Source of the DNA: Mesorhabditis belari
Lineage: Eukaryota; Nematoda; Chromadorea; Rhabditida; Rhabditidae
DNA: 64,000 nucleotides
Assembly: GCA_958450365.1 (NCBI GenBank)
Contig: CAUEEP010000891.1
Location: 558,001-622,000 of the forward strand
Direction: 5' to 3'
The notes under the pieces were generated by a model. The model did not search any database and was not told the origin of the DNA. It saw nothing but the letters and a program-made list of their open reading frames with translations. The translations under genes were made by a program, and so were the position numbers. Shown piece by piece: positions 1 to 10,190 of the stretch; within the stretch, counting starts at the first letter, position 1; every line of letters begins with the position of its first letter.

Positions 1-1577
1 AACTTTTTTGCAAAGAGGCGAATTCCCAAACAGTTTTTGGTTTTCAGTTGTCAAAAATGTCTATTTTGATATGCAAGGAAAACTTTATTGTTAACGATTA
101 ACAAAAATTAAGAAAAACAAATAAAAACAAAAACGGGCGTATTTTTGATGCTCAAAAGTCTTGTAACATTTGAAGTATTTTGCTTTTTTTTGTTTTTGTT
201 TTTATTTTGTTTTTATATAACAAAAAATTGTTTTTTTAGATGCCTGGACAATATTTGTCAACTCGGGACAAAGAAAAAATTGTGGAAGCGCGAGAGAAAG
301 GAATTCAGAGGAAAGATGTGGCAGCTCTCTTCAAATGCAGTGAAAAAACGGTATCTGTAATTGTCGGGACGTTCAAAACCACTGGATCTGTTCACCGAGC
401 TTCAAAATCAGGTCGTCCACCAATTACAACACCCAGAGAGGATAAAGCGCTCGTCAAAGCTCACAAAAATAACAAGGATCTCAATGCGAGCGATGGAGTC
501 GTCATGATGAAGAGTCAATTCGGCAAGGATGTATCACGAATGACAGTGAGCCGACGCTTGATCCGTGGTGGGTTGGTGACAAGAAGAGCAGCCAAGAAGC
601 CCTTGATGAATGCCAAGCATCGGAAGATTCGTTTGGAGTTTGCAAAGAAGTATGTCAAAATGATTGGGCAAATGTGATTTTTACTGATGAGTCAAAAGTC
701 AATCTTTTTCGCCCGGATGGCAACCACTTGATCAGAAGACCAATAGGAAAGCGGTACAACATCAGATATGTGCGACCAATCGTGAAATTTGGTCAAGGAT
801 CAATCATGCTTTGGGGTAAGGGCTACTTTCGTGGTGCACACTCTGTCTTTCAGGTGCAATGTCGAGAAATTCACCAGGTCCGCTAGTGCTACTAAACTCA
901 ACGCTCAACGCTGAAGGCTACAAATCAGTTCTCCAGAATCATCTTCTGCCATTTTCAATTGCAAAAATGGGCCCTGGATGGCTGCTTTATCAGGATAATG
1001 CGCCTTTTGACACAAGAGTCAATTGCTAATGGGCCGGGTCGTCACTCTCGCAAATGGTGGAAAAGCTCGTCTTCCAGGATGGTTCAAAGCAAATCGTGTT
1101 AAACTTATCTCAGCTCCCCCATACAGTCCAGATTTGAGCATCTTTAGGCTTTTTTGAAGTCAAAGCTGGAGGGAAAGCGACTCAACTCGAAGATAGAGAC
1201 TTGGTTCTTCATTCGCCGTGCCGGGTCATCCCTGGGAGCCCAAATTCTACGCAATTTAGTTTATTCAATGCCAAAGCGAATCCAGGAAGTCAACAAAGCT
1301 AAAGGTGGACCAACGAAGTATTAAAAATTTGATAATTTCGATGTTTGTTTTCAAATGTTACAAGACTTTTGAGCATCAAAAATACGCCCGTTTTTTGTTT
1401 TTATTTGTTTTTCTTAATTTTTGTTAATTGTTTCAAAAAAGTTTTTCTTGCATATAAAAATAGAAATTTTTGACAACTAAAAACCAAAAACTGTTTGGGA
1501 ATTCGCCTCTTTGCAAAAAAGTTATTACACTTTGAAATTTGCTAAACTGGATGTTACAAGACTTTTGTGCATGACTG
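1..1577 (+). mobile_element. Tc1-like transposon, left end outside window
   Basis: DNA transposon with long terminal inverted repeats. The first ~170 bases are the reverse complement of about 1350-1523. Beyond that the right side ends in GCATGACTG followed by TA at 1578-1579, the same terminus as the Tc1 copies at 16046-17936 and 56611-58802. The left terminus is therefore expected before position 1. The sequence after the TA resumes a mariner open frame (TTTTGGCTCG, also seen at 40.93 kb), so this Tc1 inserted into a mariner at a TA site. The transposase inside is broken, so the copy is non-autonomous. Confidence 0.85.
240..1324 (+). pseudogene. Tc1-family transposase, frameshifted
   Basis: Remnant of a cut-and-paste transposase of the Tc1 (DD34E) group. 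Residues 1-145 (240-677) hold the paired-like helix-turn-helix DNA-binding region, with GRPPITTPRE between the two HTH halves. The catalytic core continues in another frame from 674 with FTDESKV (first aspartate). LYQDNAP (second aspartate) lies near 985, and a damaged SPDL motif near 1130 lacks the usual NPIEN glutamate context. The product ends in the family-typical GGPTKY before the stop at 1322-1324. At least two frameshifts and the lost third catalytic motif make it inactive. Start: the ATG at 240, giving the MPGQYLS N-terminus shared with the Tc1 copy at 16.6 kb (MPGAYLS). Confidence 0.85.
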
Positions 1578-1579
1578 TA

Positions 1580-1756
1580 TTTTGGCTCGAAAACTTCCCA
1601 TTTTTTTTGAAGATGGGATCAGGAACTTGCGACGAAGTTGGGAACGAGTCATCAATAATAATGGAGAATATCTCCTTGATTGATGTACGTTTGTTTATGT
1701 TTTTAGCAACAAACAGTTTTGTGACAAAAACCGACATTCCTTTTTGCTCGACCTAA
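1580..1756 (+). mobile_element. Mariner 3' end fragment
   Basis: The plus strand reads the C-terminus of a mariner (DD34D) transposase: a region with SWERVINNNGEYLLD and a stop, then a terminal repeat whose reverse complement starts TTAGGTCGAGCAAAAAG. The same mariner is better kept at 40759-41606, where it also borders a PK1 copy. The insertion therefore predates duplication of PK1. The rest of the element was displaced by the Tc1 at 1-1577, whose TA target lies inside the mariner frame. Confidence 0.8.
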
Positions 1757-2889
1757 TAATTCAAGACACGCTCAAGTAAATTTGGGTAACTTTTGAAATG
1801 AATTTGAGAATTGGAGAAAAACTGGAGACTGGAGAATTGGGTCCAGAGTTATTTCTAAAACGAATAGGTGTACCAACTTTTAAGTTGCCAATCTAATAGT
1901 TCAAGGTTTAACTCACGATCGGAAAGAAACGTCGAGTTACTTTATCGCAATAAGGTTAGATGTTGTTAAATTTGTTAGACTAGTAGTGTTAGATGTGTCG
2001 CTTTTGTAACATAGAAGACACAGTAAAACCACAAACTTTTAGATATTCGTGTGCAAAGTTGGACAAACCTCAGGATGGGTACATTCGGTTGTGGCGTGAG
2101 CTGCAAGTCTGCCAGATGACAAATCATAAAAACGTGCATTCCGTATAGTTGTATAGTGAAACTTTTTTGGCTTCTAGATTGCAAAGTTTTACGAGTTTTT
2201 CCCGGAATGGTCTGGGGGAAGCATTTCGCATATCTGGCTAGTATCAGAGGGATCGGACATGACATTGGAGCAGTATTACAAGTTTGATTCCTTGAGCTGA
2301 ATCATAGGGATTCCTTGAGTTGCAGAACCGTTAACGGCCAAAGGATCGATGTGAAAAAGTTGAGGATAATACTTGCTCAAATACTCGAGGCGCTCAGCTA
2401 CCTACACAAGAAAGGGATAATGCATCGGGTTAGTGAGAACATGAAAATACAGAATCGGATTCTCAAACTGATTAGGCTATTCGACCAGAAAACATTGGTG
2501 TTCAACAAAACAACAATGGACTCGAACTCAGACTCTTTAACTTTGCTCTGTCCAGGTGGGAGAAGATTAGTCAAACAAATTTGTTGGAAAAATTTCAAGA
2601 GAGGTGAGCGTGAAGAGCGATTACACAACGAATGTCGACACACCGAATTTCTACAAAACCATTGAGCAACTACGGAAATCTGAAAGTTATGATTCGAAGA
2701 TTGACATTTGGGCGACGGCACTGACGATTCTAGATGTTTTCCCTGGACCGAAACTTTTTCAGATAACCGGCAACGAAGCTGAAGTAGCAGATAAGGTTCG
2801 ATTTACTTAGCTGCAAAAACGTAATACTAAATAAAATAACTGCTAAAGAAAAAAGGAAACCACACATTGCAACTCACGTGACACGAATA

Positions 2890-4129
2890 TTAGGGTGTCC
2901 GGAATGAAAATACCCTCAACTTCGATTGCAATTTTTTCGGTGTAGCGAACAGCTTCGCGTCTGAGTTTTGTTTTGTTTTAAAGTTATATATCCTTTAAAT
3001 TCCATGTTTTTATAAAAATTAACTGTCGTATAATTTTGACTTTTTTTAGGAAGGAAGATCAGAAGTAACGAATTCGGGTGTACTTGCTCTACGACTTTAA
3101 ACAAGAAAAAAGTGTCCGGGAGAGCCATAGTTCATTCTTGACAGTTTTTGGAGAAGCTGCTTATTCAGAGTAGCTTGTAAAAAAATGGTTTCAACGATCT
3201 AGAGAGGGAGAGGAAACTCTACAGGATCGAAGACGTGGTCACTGCCCTCCAGCGCTAAACGACGACGATCTTCGAGAGGCCATAGAAGGTGACCTAACTT
3301 TGTCGACGCGCGAACTTGCAATGCTGTTGGCTGTAGGCGACACAACAATTGCGTTTACATCGTTCGGGTAAAGCAAATGGGTACCCCATCAACTTGTTGA
3401 CGCTAATAAAGTTACTCGAGTGAATATCGCCGGTATTCTTCTTCGACAATCAAAAAAATCGAGGTTTTTGGGGCACTATTGTGACGGCCAAAGAAAATTG
3501 GATTTACTACGATAACCCATCGCGAAAGCGGCAGTGGCTAAATCCAGGAGATCAGCCAAAAACGACGCCACATCTTGATCCTCATGGATGAAAGGCCATG
3601 TTATCTGTTTGGTGGAATTTCCGTGGTCTTATACACTTTGAGGTTCTACCTTCTCTTCCAACAGTCACCTCAGATCTATATGTGCAACAGCTGGGTGTAA
3701 GCAAGGTAATCAAGGTGTAAACACATCGACTGTGAGATATCTGCAAGATAACACGCGCAAAGAAGACGCAAAGAAGACAGCAAAGAAGACGCAGGAAAAA
3801 CTCGAGGATATTGGGTTGAGAATATCTCCCGCATCCGCCGTTTAGTCCACATCTGGCACCCTTAGACTACCACTCATTTCGATCTATGCAGCACTTCTTG
3901 ACCGATAAACACTTCAAGGACCACGACGAAGTCCGAACTTGGGTAGGCCAATACTTCGACTCGCAGTCTCAGTATTACTTCAGGAAAGGGATCCGAGATT
4001 TGAAAGAAAAAGGGAGAAAGACTATTGCCAACAACGGAGCATATCTTTTGGATTAAAGCGCATTTTTTTCTTTTTGTGGAGATAAATTTGTTTTTCATTA
4101 AAAGGGTATTTTCATTCCAAACAACCTAA
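2890..4129 (+). mobile_element. Mariner element with dead transposase, in PK1 intron
   Basis: About 1,240 bp bounded by terminal repeats: left TTAGGGTGTCCGGAATGAAA, right reverse complement TTAGGTTGTTTGGAATGAAA. The plus strand carries the transposase from about 3125 to 4056 in several frames. WFQRSREGEETLQDRRRG and LREAIEGDLTLSTRELAM are the N-terminal HTH region, TAKENWIYYDNPSRK the core, and LAPLDYHSFRSMQHFL and ANNGAYLLD the C-terminus. Internal repeats (AAGAAGACGCAAAGAAGAC) and stops show decay. A related copy lies at 60323-60900, and a trace of the same left end remains at about 39000-39110 in the right PK1 copy. Confidence 0.8.
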
Positions 4130-4131
4130 TA

Positions 4132-4395
4132 TTAGGCTGGCCGATATGTTTCTGGGAGTTTTTGATCTGAAGTTTTTCAAGTATTTATTCAAGGTATTCA
4201 CCATTATTAAGTATCACATTTTGCCATATATTTGGAAGCGCATGAATGCCTCTCTCCACGAAAGCAAGGGTCTGACGGGTAAAGAAGTCGTTTTCGAGTT
4301 CATCTCGGATCGAGAAGTGCTCGTTTACGAGTTCAGTCTATGGAAAATCTGCCTTTTAGGTCCATTTTTAAAAAAGGCGCGCGGCTTAACATGAG
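4132..4395 (-). mobile_element. Second mariner-family end fragment
   Basis: Starts with TTAGGCTGGCCGATATGTTT, a different mariner terminal repeat, directly abutting the previous element. The minus strand reads a mariner C-terminus (FFTRQTLAFVERGIHALP, then LNNGEYLE and stop). The same terminus occurs at about 60190-60322, again abutting a GGTTGTTTGGAATG mariner, so the two families were already adjacent before this stretch was copied. Confidence 0.7.
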
Positions 4396-4399
4396 TTAC

Positions 4400-4755
4400 G
4401 GTAGTTCTAGTGATTTTAAAGAAAGAAAGCTAACAGGAACGGGTTGATTGTGTTCGAAGAGCGCTCGAGTATCATGGCTTAAGGAATAGCTAGATAATTA
4501 TTAGCGGAAGGTACTTTACATGGGTCCTTTAAACTATGCACGAACCCGTCCCGAAGGGCCCGAATGGGTTCCCCGCCTCCCCAGAAGCGGGAAACACGAA
4601 TGAAGTGAACGTTTTCCGCTGGTTGGCTAATAAAAACGCTCTGGCCCAGGCGGCAGTTTTGTGAAAAGCGGCCGATGGCCAATGTGTTAAAAAGGATCTC
4701 TAAATTCATTCCAAAGTTCATTTAGACAAGGATCCTTTATACAATAAATTTTTAG
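4400..4755. other. GC-rich conserved non-coding block in PK1 intron
   Basis: No convincing reading frame. It is unusually GC-rich for this window (CGAAGGGCCCGAATGGG, then CCCCGCCTCC) and is kept with few changes in the right-arm PK1 copy (about 38285-38650, inverted). The block lies inside the gene between the alphaF exon and the C-lobe exons. It could be a structured RNA, a regulatory element or a non-autonomous repeat; no terminal repeats were seen. Confidence 0.45.
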
Positions 4756-5639
4756 GTGAGAAGAAGAGGCGCCGAATCTGCGGTTCTGGACAGAATATTT
4801 GAAGTTCTTGGTGTGCGGCCTGATCTATCTAAATCGAAGTGAGACTCTTCACTTGGTAAACTTATAAAGCAGACTTTTAGCCGTAATGGATCGTTGTCTG
4901 CAGATTTGAAAGCGAAAATTGCCTTGGTAGATGGAAGCGAAGAAGAAGGTTTATTCTGGAGCGAAGAAGAAGGTTTACTCGATTTTGGAGATCAACTAGG
5001 AATAGTGGCAAAAAATTCTCAAAAAAGCTTCGGTGTACCATTCGGTTTTTTGAAAATTTCAAATAAAAGCGCGACGGTATCGCAAAAAGATTTCTCTGGA
5101 AATGATTCCCTAATTCTGCTTTTCCAGTGAACTTATTTTGCGATTTAATCACTCAAATGTTGTTGGTGGATCCGAAGAAGCGATTCTCCGCTGACGAGTG
5201 CCTCAAGCATAAGTTTCTTCAGCAATTCGTGAGTAATTCTATACGTTGCTCCCATTACTCAAGCAGAAAATGCTTAAATTTAGAATTCAATCCACTTTAA
5301 TTAAAGAATTTGGTTAGCGCTAGGTGAACCTTTTATATAGAATATTTAGACTGACGAGCCCATGGACTACATTGATGCTGCAGCTGATCTCCCAGCTACG
5401 GTTTCGTTGGAGAATTGCACCCTGTTGAGGGATTTGAAAGCCGGCCGCACGAGACTGGCTTTTGACATCGATCTGCTCGATTAGATTAAGAGACAATATT
5501 AAACAATTTCGAACAATTTTGTTAAACATTTAGGCATGAATCTTTAGCGCTCTACAATGCAAGGTTTCTTCCCCGATTAGAGGTAGACATTAACGAGTGT
5601 TATCTTTTGTTCTTCAAAGTGTTCTATGAAGAGATGAAA

Positions 5640-7410
5640 TCGCTGTTGGACCAAAATGTACCTATTTCGACCAGGTCTACCTTTTCTTACCCCAGTCACA
5701 TATCTCGAGCTAGGCAAAGGAGCAAAAACAGCTTGGGGTTATCGCGATTCCCCCCATTACTCATATCTAGAAAACAAGCTAACTAAGTTTGTGAAGAAAT
5801 TTGAGGCCAATATTGAACGGAAATCCGTTTTTAGTCCTAGTCTCAAGGCTTTTTACTCATACGTCTATTCTAAGATTAACCCAAACCACGATTCCTCTAT
5901 TAAATGTATATTTGACCCCCTTCGCAACACTTTGATTTTCGAAAATCACGAAATCGCTAATTCCTTTGCTCAATATTTCTCCAGCGTTTTTGTAGTTGAC
6001 GATGGTAGTTGCATCCCGGCTCTTCCCGCCCCAGCACATACTTGCGCAGCCCTAATCGTCACACCAAGACTTGTCGAAACAGCAATTAGTAAGCTTAGCA
6101 ATAAGCTTTCTTACACCCCAGACGGAATTCCCTCTTTTGTTATACGGACAACTAGGTTTCAAATATCACCACTACTTGCTAAACTTTTTAATCTGTCACT
6201 TCTAACGGCTAAGATCCCTAAATTTTGGAAAGACTCAGATGCAAATTGGTTACCAAAAGGACTTTTCGCGTCCACTTAGGCTCTACTTTTTTGAATGACT
6301 TCCCCATTAGTAACGGAGTGCCCCAAGGGAGCGTTCTTGGTCCTCTTCTTTTCCCTATTTATATTAATGACATTAACAGTTCGATCTCCCTAGGCACAAA
6401 AGTCCGACTCTACGCCGATGACCTTAAAATTTATAGGGTACTTGCGTCCCAGAGCCCCATTCCTGATTTTACTCTTCTCCAGAAGGATCTCGATTCGATC
6501 CTTCTGTAGAGTAAATTTTGGAGACTTAACATTGCGCCGGACAAATGCAAACACGTTACATTTGGTTCATTACATCTCCCTTTAAATTTGGGGGACCTAC
6601 AATTACCACAAGGATTGGTCGATGATCCTGTAAAAGATCTTGGTATACTGTTAGTTTCCTCTCTAAAATTTGATTCTGACATAAACTACATTTCCAAAAA
6701 AGCTTCTAGAATTTCTAACATAATACTTCGCGCTATTTTTTTTCCCTAAAATCGCGACTTATCGCAGGGCTCTTATAACCTATTGCCGGCCTTTGCTCGA
6801 GTATGCCACCATCGTATGGTCACCTTCCATTAAGAAACTTATCACCTTGGTTGAAAATGTCCAACGGCGTTTCACTAAAAAAGCATACACTCGTTGTTTC
6901 CCTTCTTCTCTTATTCTTCTTCTCTTATTCCAATTTGTGACACTAGACTTATAGTTTTTGATTTAAAACCCCTTTTATATCGCCGTATTTACTCTGATTT
7001 TTTTTTGCCATAAAATCCTCTTCTACCCTAAGCCGCATCCAGAATTTCAAAGCCTCTTGAAAATTGTGGACATTCCTAGAAATACACGTAGTCATCCTTA
7101 TCAAATTTCGATCGGTTCTCATCCCCATCATCTTTCCCTTTATCATTCCTTTGCGAACCGTATTAGTAGGGTTTGGAATAAGCTCCCGTCTGGTATCTTC
7201 TCGTCTGTAGGAAAATTGAAAGTATCTGTAAACGAATTAGATCTTATTGCCATGCCAAATCTGCCCTATATTTAATCTTTTTGTACCTGTGTTTCCTAAC
7301 TGTAGTCTTACTGTACTATTTTTAGTTTTCTTTCTTTTTTTGTGAAAGTATTGTAGCAATATGTTATATGCGGTTATGATTATCTGATTCGCTTTTATTC
7401 GCCCCCTGAA
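5640..7410 (+). mobile_element. Non-LTR LINE (Jockey/CR1-like), dead
   Basis: Reverse-transcriptase remnant. About 5656-6240 reads the pre-RT/N-terminal RT region (FYSYVYSKINPN, YFSSVFVVDD, YTPDGIPSFV). About 6225-6509 reads the core with GVPQGSVLGPLLF and the catalytic YADDLKIY. C-terminal thumb and tail text continues to about 7275 (VKDLGILL, SFANRISRVWNKLPSG). The block between fingers and palm (the usual YRPIS region) is missing, and there are several frameshifts. No endonuclease domain and no clean poly(A) tail are visible. The A-rich 3' flank lies near 7400. It sits immediately after the PK1 copy and is absent beside the other PK1 copies, so it inserted later or marks a breakpoint. Confidence 0.8.
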
Positions 7411-7458
7411 TAAAGCATATAAATAATCATCCGAAAAACAATCAAAACTAACAAAAGA

Positions 7459-7692
7459 TCAATAAGTTACCTGTTTTCCAAATTTCTCCAAATGATAGCA
7501 TTTAATGTCATCGGGTTTCCCATCGCATACGTAGAATTTCTTTTCTAAACAAAAAGCTTTCTTTGTCAACAAAATACACGAATTTAGTGAACTAATAGAA
7601 TTTTGACTCGCTGAAGTCAATTCCAGTGTATCGGCAAATAAGTCAATCCAAAACTCTACCAGGAATTCACAATGTACCGGTTCGTTATACAA
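7459..7692 (-). pseudogene. LIM-like exon fragment, minus copy
   Basis: An open frame reads SASQNSISSLN, then LTKKAFCLEKKFYVCDG, KPDDIKCYHLEKFGKQ, then a GTAACT donor-like site. The FY-x-x-DGKP-x(4)-CY-x(3)-KFG spacing resembles the second half of a LIM zinc-finger unit, but the first zinc ligands are not visible. It is one arm of an inverted repeat with the next feature. The family call is tentative. Confidence 0.35.
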
Positions 7693-7757
7693 AGAAAGCT
7701 AAACTTTCTTGACTTTAGGATGCGCTCTTTCGTTGAATCGTTTCGTGTACAAAGCAC

Positions 7758-8108
7758 TTGGCAAGCTGTAGCACGATCCATGTTTCACGTGTCGGCGCTG
7801 CTTTCGTCAATTTCCTGATAGGGTTTTGTATTGGTTTGTCTGCCAATACACTGGAATTGACTTCAGCGAGTCAAAATTCTATTAGTTCACTAAATTCCGG
7901 TGTTTTGTTGACAAAGAAAGCTTTTTGTTGCGAAAAGAAATTCTACATGCGTGATGGGAAACCCTATGACATTGAATGCTATCCAACTCGATGTAACCAG
8001 CCATGTAGGTTTTGTCACAAAAGGGTAGCAAAAATTAGTGGGAGTTTTAGAGCAAACTCCTTTGAGTTTTCTCGCAAAATACAGCTTTTTTTTCGGCGTA
8101 CACATTGA
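7758..8108 (+). pseudogene. LIM-like exon fragment, plus copy
   Basis: Shares NTLELTSASQNSISSLNS, LTKKAFCCEKKFYMRDG and KPYDIECY with the minus-strand copy at 7459-7692, then diverges into CNQPCRFCHKR. The two copies form arms of about 185 nt (roughly 7485-7670 and 7800-7985) around a spacer of about 130 nt. Protein-level similarity survives in the same frame of both arms, which suggests each derives from a coding exon. No start, stop or flanking exon could be fixed. Confidence 0.35.
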
Positions 8109-8109
8109 T

Positions 8110-8798
8110 CAATTACACTGCATATCCCTATGGGCCGGTTCTTCTTTGCATTTTCTTGAGAGAAAAGTCGTTCCGTAGCTGTAATTTGTATCCTTTGCAA
8201 ATGAAACTGATTGTTATAAAAGAAAGGACAGCTTCAAATGAAAATTTTTGACAATATAGTAGTTTTCTTGAAAATTATCAATTCCACTTTTGCACACCCA
8301 TAATATTCTTGCATTTAAATTATATTTTTCAAAAAAAGTTTTAATCAGTTGAATTCGACTCCGCATTTTCATTTGAAATGATAAAAATATAGACTGTAAC
8401 ACTAAATACGCCGAATTCTGTCTAATCAGCTCGAATTTATTTATTTCTTCCCTTTAATAAGATCAATAAACATTTAAAAAACAAAAACTATTTCAACTGC
8501 TGGAAGCATCTGATCACTTGCGAAACGATTTTCTCCCCTTTTTCAGCTCTAACGCTTTTTCTCGATCCTATTGATTGAGAAATGGGAGAATGAAAGGAAA
8601 AAAGAGAGAAAAAGGAACTCTCATACATCGGTTTCAGCGGAAAAATCCTTGTGCAATCTAAACACCTCGAAAACAAAAAAGAGCGACGTGGCGTTAGCTT
8701 TGTATGGAGCAAGAAAATGTCAATCGCCTCGAAGAAAACGAAAGCTTTGAGGGTCACTTTTTCAAGCACTTTTCATTTCTCAATCGATCGAATCTAGA
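8110..8798. other. No gene recognised
   Basis: AT-rich sequence with only short unsupported frames. The 8490-8790 part has mixed composition and leads directly into the signal-peptide exon at 8799, so it may hold the promoter and 5' UTR of that gene. No clear TATA box was singled out. Confidence 0.4.
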
Positions 8799-9642
8799 AT
8801 GCACAAACTCGTATTCTCGTTGTTTCTTTTGTCGATGATGATCGGAGTGGCGTCGGCAAAGGACGAATCGGTGAGTTGGGCGAATGAAATTTTTGCCAGC
8901 TTAAACCAGATGTTCGACTCGACCCATTAAATCTATAGGTACTAAACGAGACTCTTTCATAGGAACTACTTAGTCTTTATAATTTAAAGTCAACAATTTG
9001 TAGACCGAGATTTTGACCTCCTAATTTTTGCATAACTCATCCGGTAGAAGATCCCTTTCTTCTAAAGTCTCTTCCAAATCAAAGGTATTCCTTGACTCTC
9101 AAGTGTTTTATTAGACTGTATCGAATAGGCCGAAATGGATGAGCACAAGTTGCCATTCTCGTCCACTGATCCCTTAGAACAAGAACATAGCTAATTTCCA
9201 GGGCTGGTGGAGCAAGACCGTCAAGGGATTCTTTGCCACAACAGGCGCTGCAGCTGGCTACGCCTGCTCGAAAAATCCGACGTGTCAACAGTATTTCGTG
9301 GTCGGTCTTTGATCAAAGATTAACAGGGCTTTTTCCATCGGCTAATTTTTGTTTCCTCGTAGTTACATTTTTTGAGAATGTTCTTCTGGAAAGACCCTGT
9401 CCCTATCATTTAAGCACTTTGCCAGCATCAACGAGTTTTAGGCTGGCCAGATTGTGCTGCAAATGATCCCGTTGCCGTTCGAGTCGGAGAATGTGAATCT
9501 ATTTCAATCGACCGCCTCCATTTTCAATTTGGTCGGGCAAAAGGCGCCGAAAACCGAGTCCAACGTCTGCTCGCACTGCCAAAAAGCCATAGAGACCGAT
9601 ACGGGCAAATTTCTTCGAGTTGAGGCGGCCCGGGGTGGCTAA
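8799..9642 (+). CDS. Small secreted cysteine-containing protein
   Basis: Exon 1 (8799-8870) encodes a textbook signal peptide, MHKLVFSLFLLSMMIGVASA, with cleavage expected after ASA, then KDES and a GTGAGT donor. Exon 2 starts at 9202 after TTTCCAG, in phase 0, and reads GWWSKTVKGFFATTGAAAGY, then a CSKNPTC pair. It either stops at 9310-9312 (60 residues in total) or splices from near 9298 to an acceptor at 9441. That last exon (9442-9642) reads AGQIVLQMIPLPFESENVNL and ends with CSHCQKAIE and a stop, giving about 120 residues. An AATAAA signal follows near 9767. No family is recognised. It is unrelated to the neighbouring repeats and is probably a resident gene. The exon 2-3 donor is weak, so the C-terminus is uncertain. 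Confidence 0.6.
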
Positions 9643-9762
9643 TCTACTGTGTGTTGAATGCTAGCCTTAAAATCTTCCAAAAATCGGCTTAGACATTGAA
9701 AATTCAATTCGATACAGTGTTTTTGTATTTTTTTTCGTGGTTTTTTTTCACTTTTATTTGAA

Positions 9763-9772
9763 TGTAATAAAA
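9763..9772 (+). terminator. Poly(A) signal of the secreted-protein gene
   Basis: AATAAA within GTAATAAAAGATTGG, about 125 bases after the stop at 9642, in a T-rich then G/T-containing 3' flank. Position and spacing fit the end of the 8799-9642 transcript. Confidence 0.5.
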
Positions 9773-9779
9773 GATTGGC

Positions 9780-10190
9780 GTTATAGTGGATTCCTCTTGT
9801 TTTATACAGTTAGTGTGAAATCAAAAATGTTTTCAAAAGGAACAGGTTGACGTTAGTGAATGACAGTCAAAAGTGATTGGTCATTGAATGTTGATTTTTA
9901 GTCCAGGTTGATTGATTTATAGAAATTTATAGAAATGAAATCAACTTTAAATTGACAAATCAGATAGATATTAAAGAACACTCGTTTTTCCTTTTCAACA
10001 ACCCGAGGAGAAAAAAAAGACAAAAGAGGTGAATCGACTGAAAATTAGAAATTCCAGCAATTTCAAAAATTAAAAAACATTGCAAAAATGATTTTTAAAA
10101 ACCATCACTTGTGATCAGTAAATCATTGTTAGCCCAATACAGTTCAATTGAAAGCGAATAGAAAATCCATTAAGTGTTAATTAAGTAATT
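9780..10190. other. No gene recognised
   Basis: AT-rich intergenic sequence between the secreted-protein gene and the pogo-like element. It contains short direct repeats (ATTTATAGAAATTTATAG) and no supportable frame. Confidence 0.4.

Larger units (their letters stand above)
2043..5484 (+). pseudogene. PK1 pseudokinase gene, copy 1 (decayed)
   Basis: Protein-kinase-fold gene with small introns. The exon at 2043 reads a beta3-like SCAKLDK and an alphaC-like IRLWRELQVCQMTNHKNV. The next exon has FYEFFPEWSGGSISHIWL and SDMTLEQYYKFDSL. The exon near 2322 has ILAQILEALSYLHKKGIMHR. After an intron of about 48 nt the catalytic loop reads AIRPENIG instead of DLKPENI, and the DFG position reads NFA. 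An alphaF-like KIDIWATALTILDVF follows near 2700. C-lobe text LLVDPKKRFSADECLKHKFL is at about 5165-5225, and the last exon (near 5350-5484) ends at an early TAG where the right-arm copy continues seven codons. Mariners fill the introns at 2.9-4.4 kb. No intact N-terminus or glycine loop was found. The missing HRD aspartate and DFG predict no catalysis. The specific kinase family is not recognised. Confidence 0.65.

Noticed and set aside
8488..8769. 93-codon minus-strand frame upstream of the secreted-protein gene
   Set aside because: No recognisable domain, no splice or start context; overlaps the likely promoter of the plus-strand gene.
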